Origin: Longimicrobium sp. | Lineage (GTDB): Bacteria > Gemmatimonadota > Gemmatimonadetes > Longimicrobiales > Longimicrobiaceae | Direction of reading: 5' to 3' | Assembly (NCBI GenBank): GCA_030446945.1 | Contig: JAUJMI010000124.1 | Span: 1 to 7,811, forward strand | Length of the DNA stretch: 7,811 nt | In this document: positions 7,560-7,811 of the stretch, one piece after another | How the letters are laid out: each line of letters opens with the position of its first letter | Numbering within the stretch: the stretch's first letter is position 1 | The notes under the pieces: generated by a model | The model's database searches: none | What the model was told of the DNA's origin: nothing | Seen by the model: the letters and a program-made list of their open reading frames with translations, nothing else | Made by a program: the position numbers and the translations under genes

Positions 7560-7660
7560 GCGACCGCCGGCTCCGGGACTGCCCGTTGTTTCGCGCATGA
7601 TGGCACCCGTGTGCTCGATCTCGTGGGGCGGGCGGGGTGCCCGGCTCCGGGAAAACGAAA
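7560..7660. other. Non-coding spacer upstream of the valS promoter
   Basis: No gene is supported. It holds TGGCACCCGTG at 7601-7611, which recurs inverted at 7690-7700. The reading frames across it are Arg/Pro-rich shadows. Confidence 0.4.
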
Positions 7661-7688
7661 CCGCCCCCCGGATCGGTCCGGGAGGCGG
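7661..7688 (-). terminator. Rho-independent terminator of an off-window minus-strand gene
   Basis: A 12-bp stem with one mismatch pairs 7661-7672 with 7677-7688 around loop TCGG. Read on the minus strand it is followed by TTTCGTTTTC. The most likely source transcript is a gene to the right of the window reading leftward, upstream of valS. Confidence 0.7.
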
Positions 7689-7811
7689 GCACGGGTGCCA
7701 CGCCGCGCGCAGGCGGCAACGCGTCGTTTCAGACGCGCGCGCAGGCCCTCCGCGCCCCGGAACGGATCCGGGGGCCGGTAACTCGGCGAGTGCGAAGTGC
7801 GTGCGTCATCG
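7689..7811. other. Non-coding right edge with hairpin and short tandem repeat
   Basis: No convincing gene end is visible. A 7-bp stem, CCCCGGA at 7755-7761 with TCCGGGG at 7767-7773, resembles the 7661-7688 hairpin in inverted orientation. A heptamer-like tandem, AGTGCGA then AGTGCGT, runs at 7789-7802. A 26-codon minus-strand frame (ATG 7809 to TGA 7729) is too short and featureless to call. Confidence 0.4.

Noticed and set aside
7464..7598. A valS start at ATG 7598, adding 45 residues
   Set aside because: The extension has no ValRS homology and would contain the well-formed promoter at 7531-7559. The ATG at 7463 has a ribosome binding site and fits the family N-terminus.
7601..7616. Possible sigma-54 promoter (TGGCAC...TGC)
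   Set aside because: The GG-to-GC spacing is 9 nt rather than the required 10, and no gene follows it on the plus strand.
7729..7809. Minus-strand 26-codon frame ending just before the terminator
   Set aside because: It is very short and Arg-rich, overlaps the AGTGCGN tandem and a hairpin, and shows no family resemblance.

Overview
This is a GC-rich window of ordinary bacterial housekeeping genes. It holds seven protein genes in two convergent blocks, plus palindrome-rich non-coding DNA. The likely source is the FCB group, probably Gemmatimonadota (Longimicrobium-like). That is an inference from high GC, a 'CAHIEAPTGG...D..P' Big_5 lipoprotein of a kind typical of Bacteroidota and relatives, and the style of the intergenic repeats. 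No marker gene settles it.

Layout: positions 1-279 are non-coding and rich in hairpins. On the plus strand come moaC (280-774, molybdenum cofactor synthesis) and a membrane-anchored lytic transglycosylase (828-1496). A non-coding convergent zone (1497-1734) carries hairpins, including probable terminators for both directions. The remaining genes are on the minus strand. In transcription order, right to left, they are valS (7463-4758), a Big_5/carboxypeptidase-regulatory-like lipoprotein (4761-3598), fabI (3560-2772), a GmhB-like HAD phosphatase (2775-2240) and the A-type Fe-S carrier erpA (2106-1735). The right end (7464-7811) holds the valS promoter and leader, and a minus-strand terminator that probably belongs to a gene beyond the window.

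The minus-strand genes look like one operon. A good sigma-70-type promoter lies in front of valS. The valS stop overlaps the lipoprotein GTG start, and fabI follows 37 nt later. The fabI stop overlaps a TTG start for the HAD gene. A perfect 14-bp stem-loop with a T-rich tail closes the block after erpA. The products do not form one pathway: tRNA charging, a surface lipoprotein, fatty acid elongation, a sugar-phosphate-type phosphatase and Fe-S delivery.

No new defence or metabolic system is visible. The points most worth a second look are: (i) a one-base frameshift that separates the first strand of the HAD phosphatase from its DRDGTL catalytic motif; (ii) loss of the zinc-binding cysteines in the same protein; (iii) three consecutive hairpins at 6-104 that look like a copy of an interspersed repeat; and (iv) several palindromes and shared motifs in the intergenic DNA.
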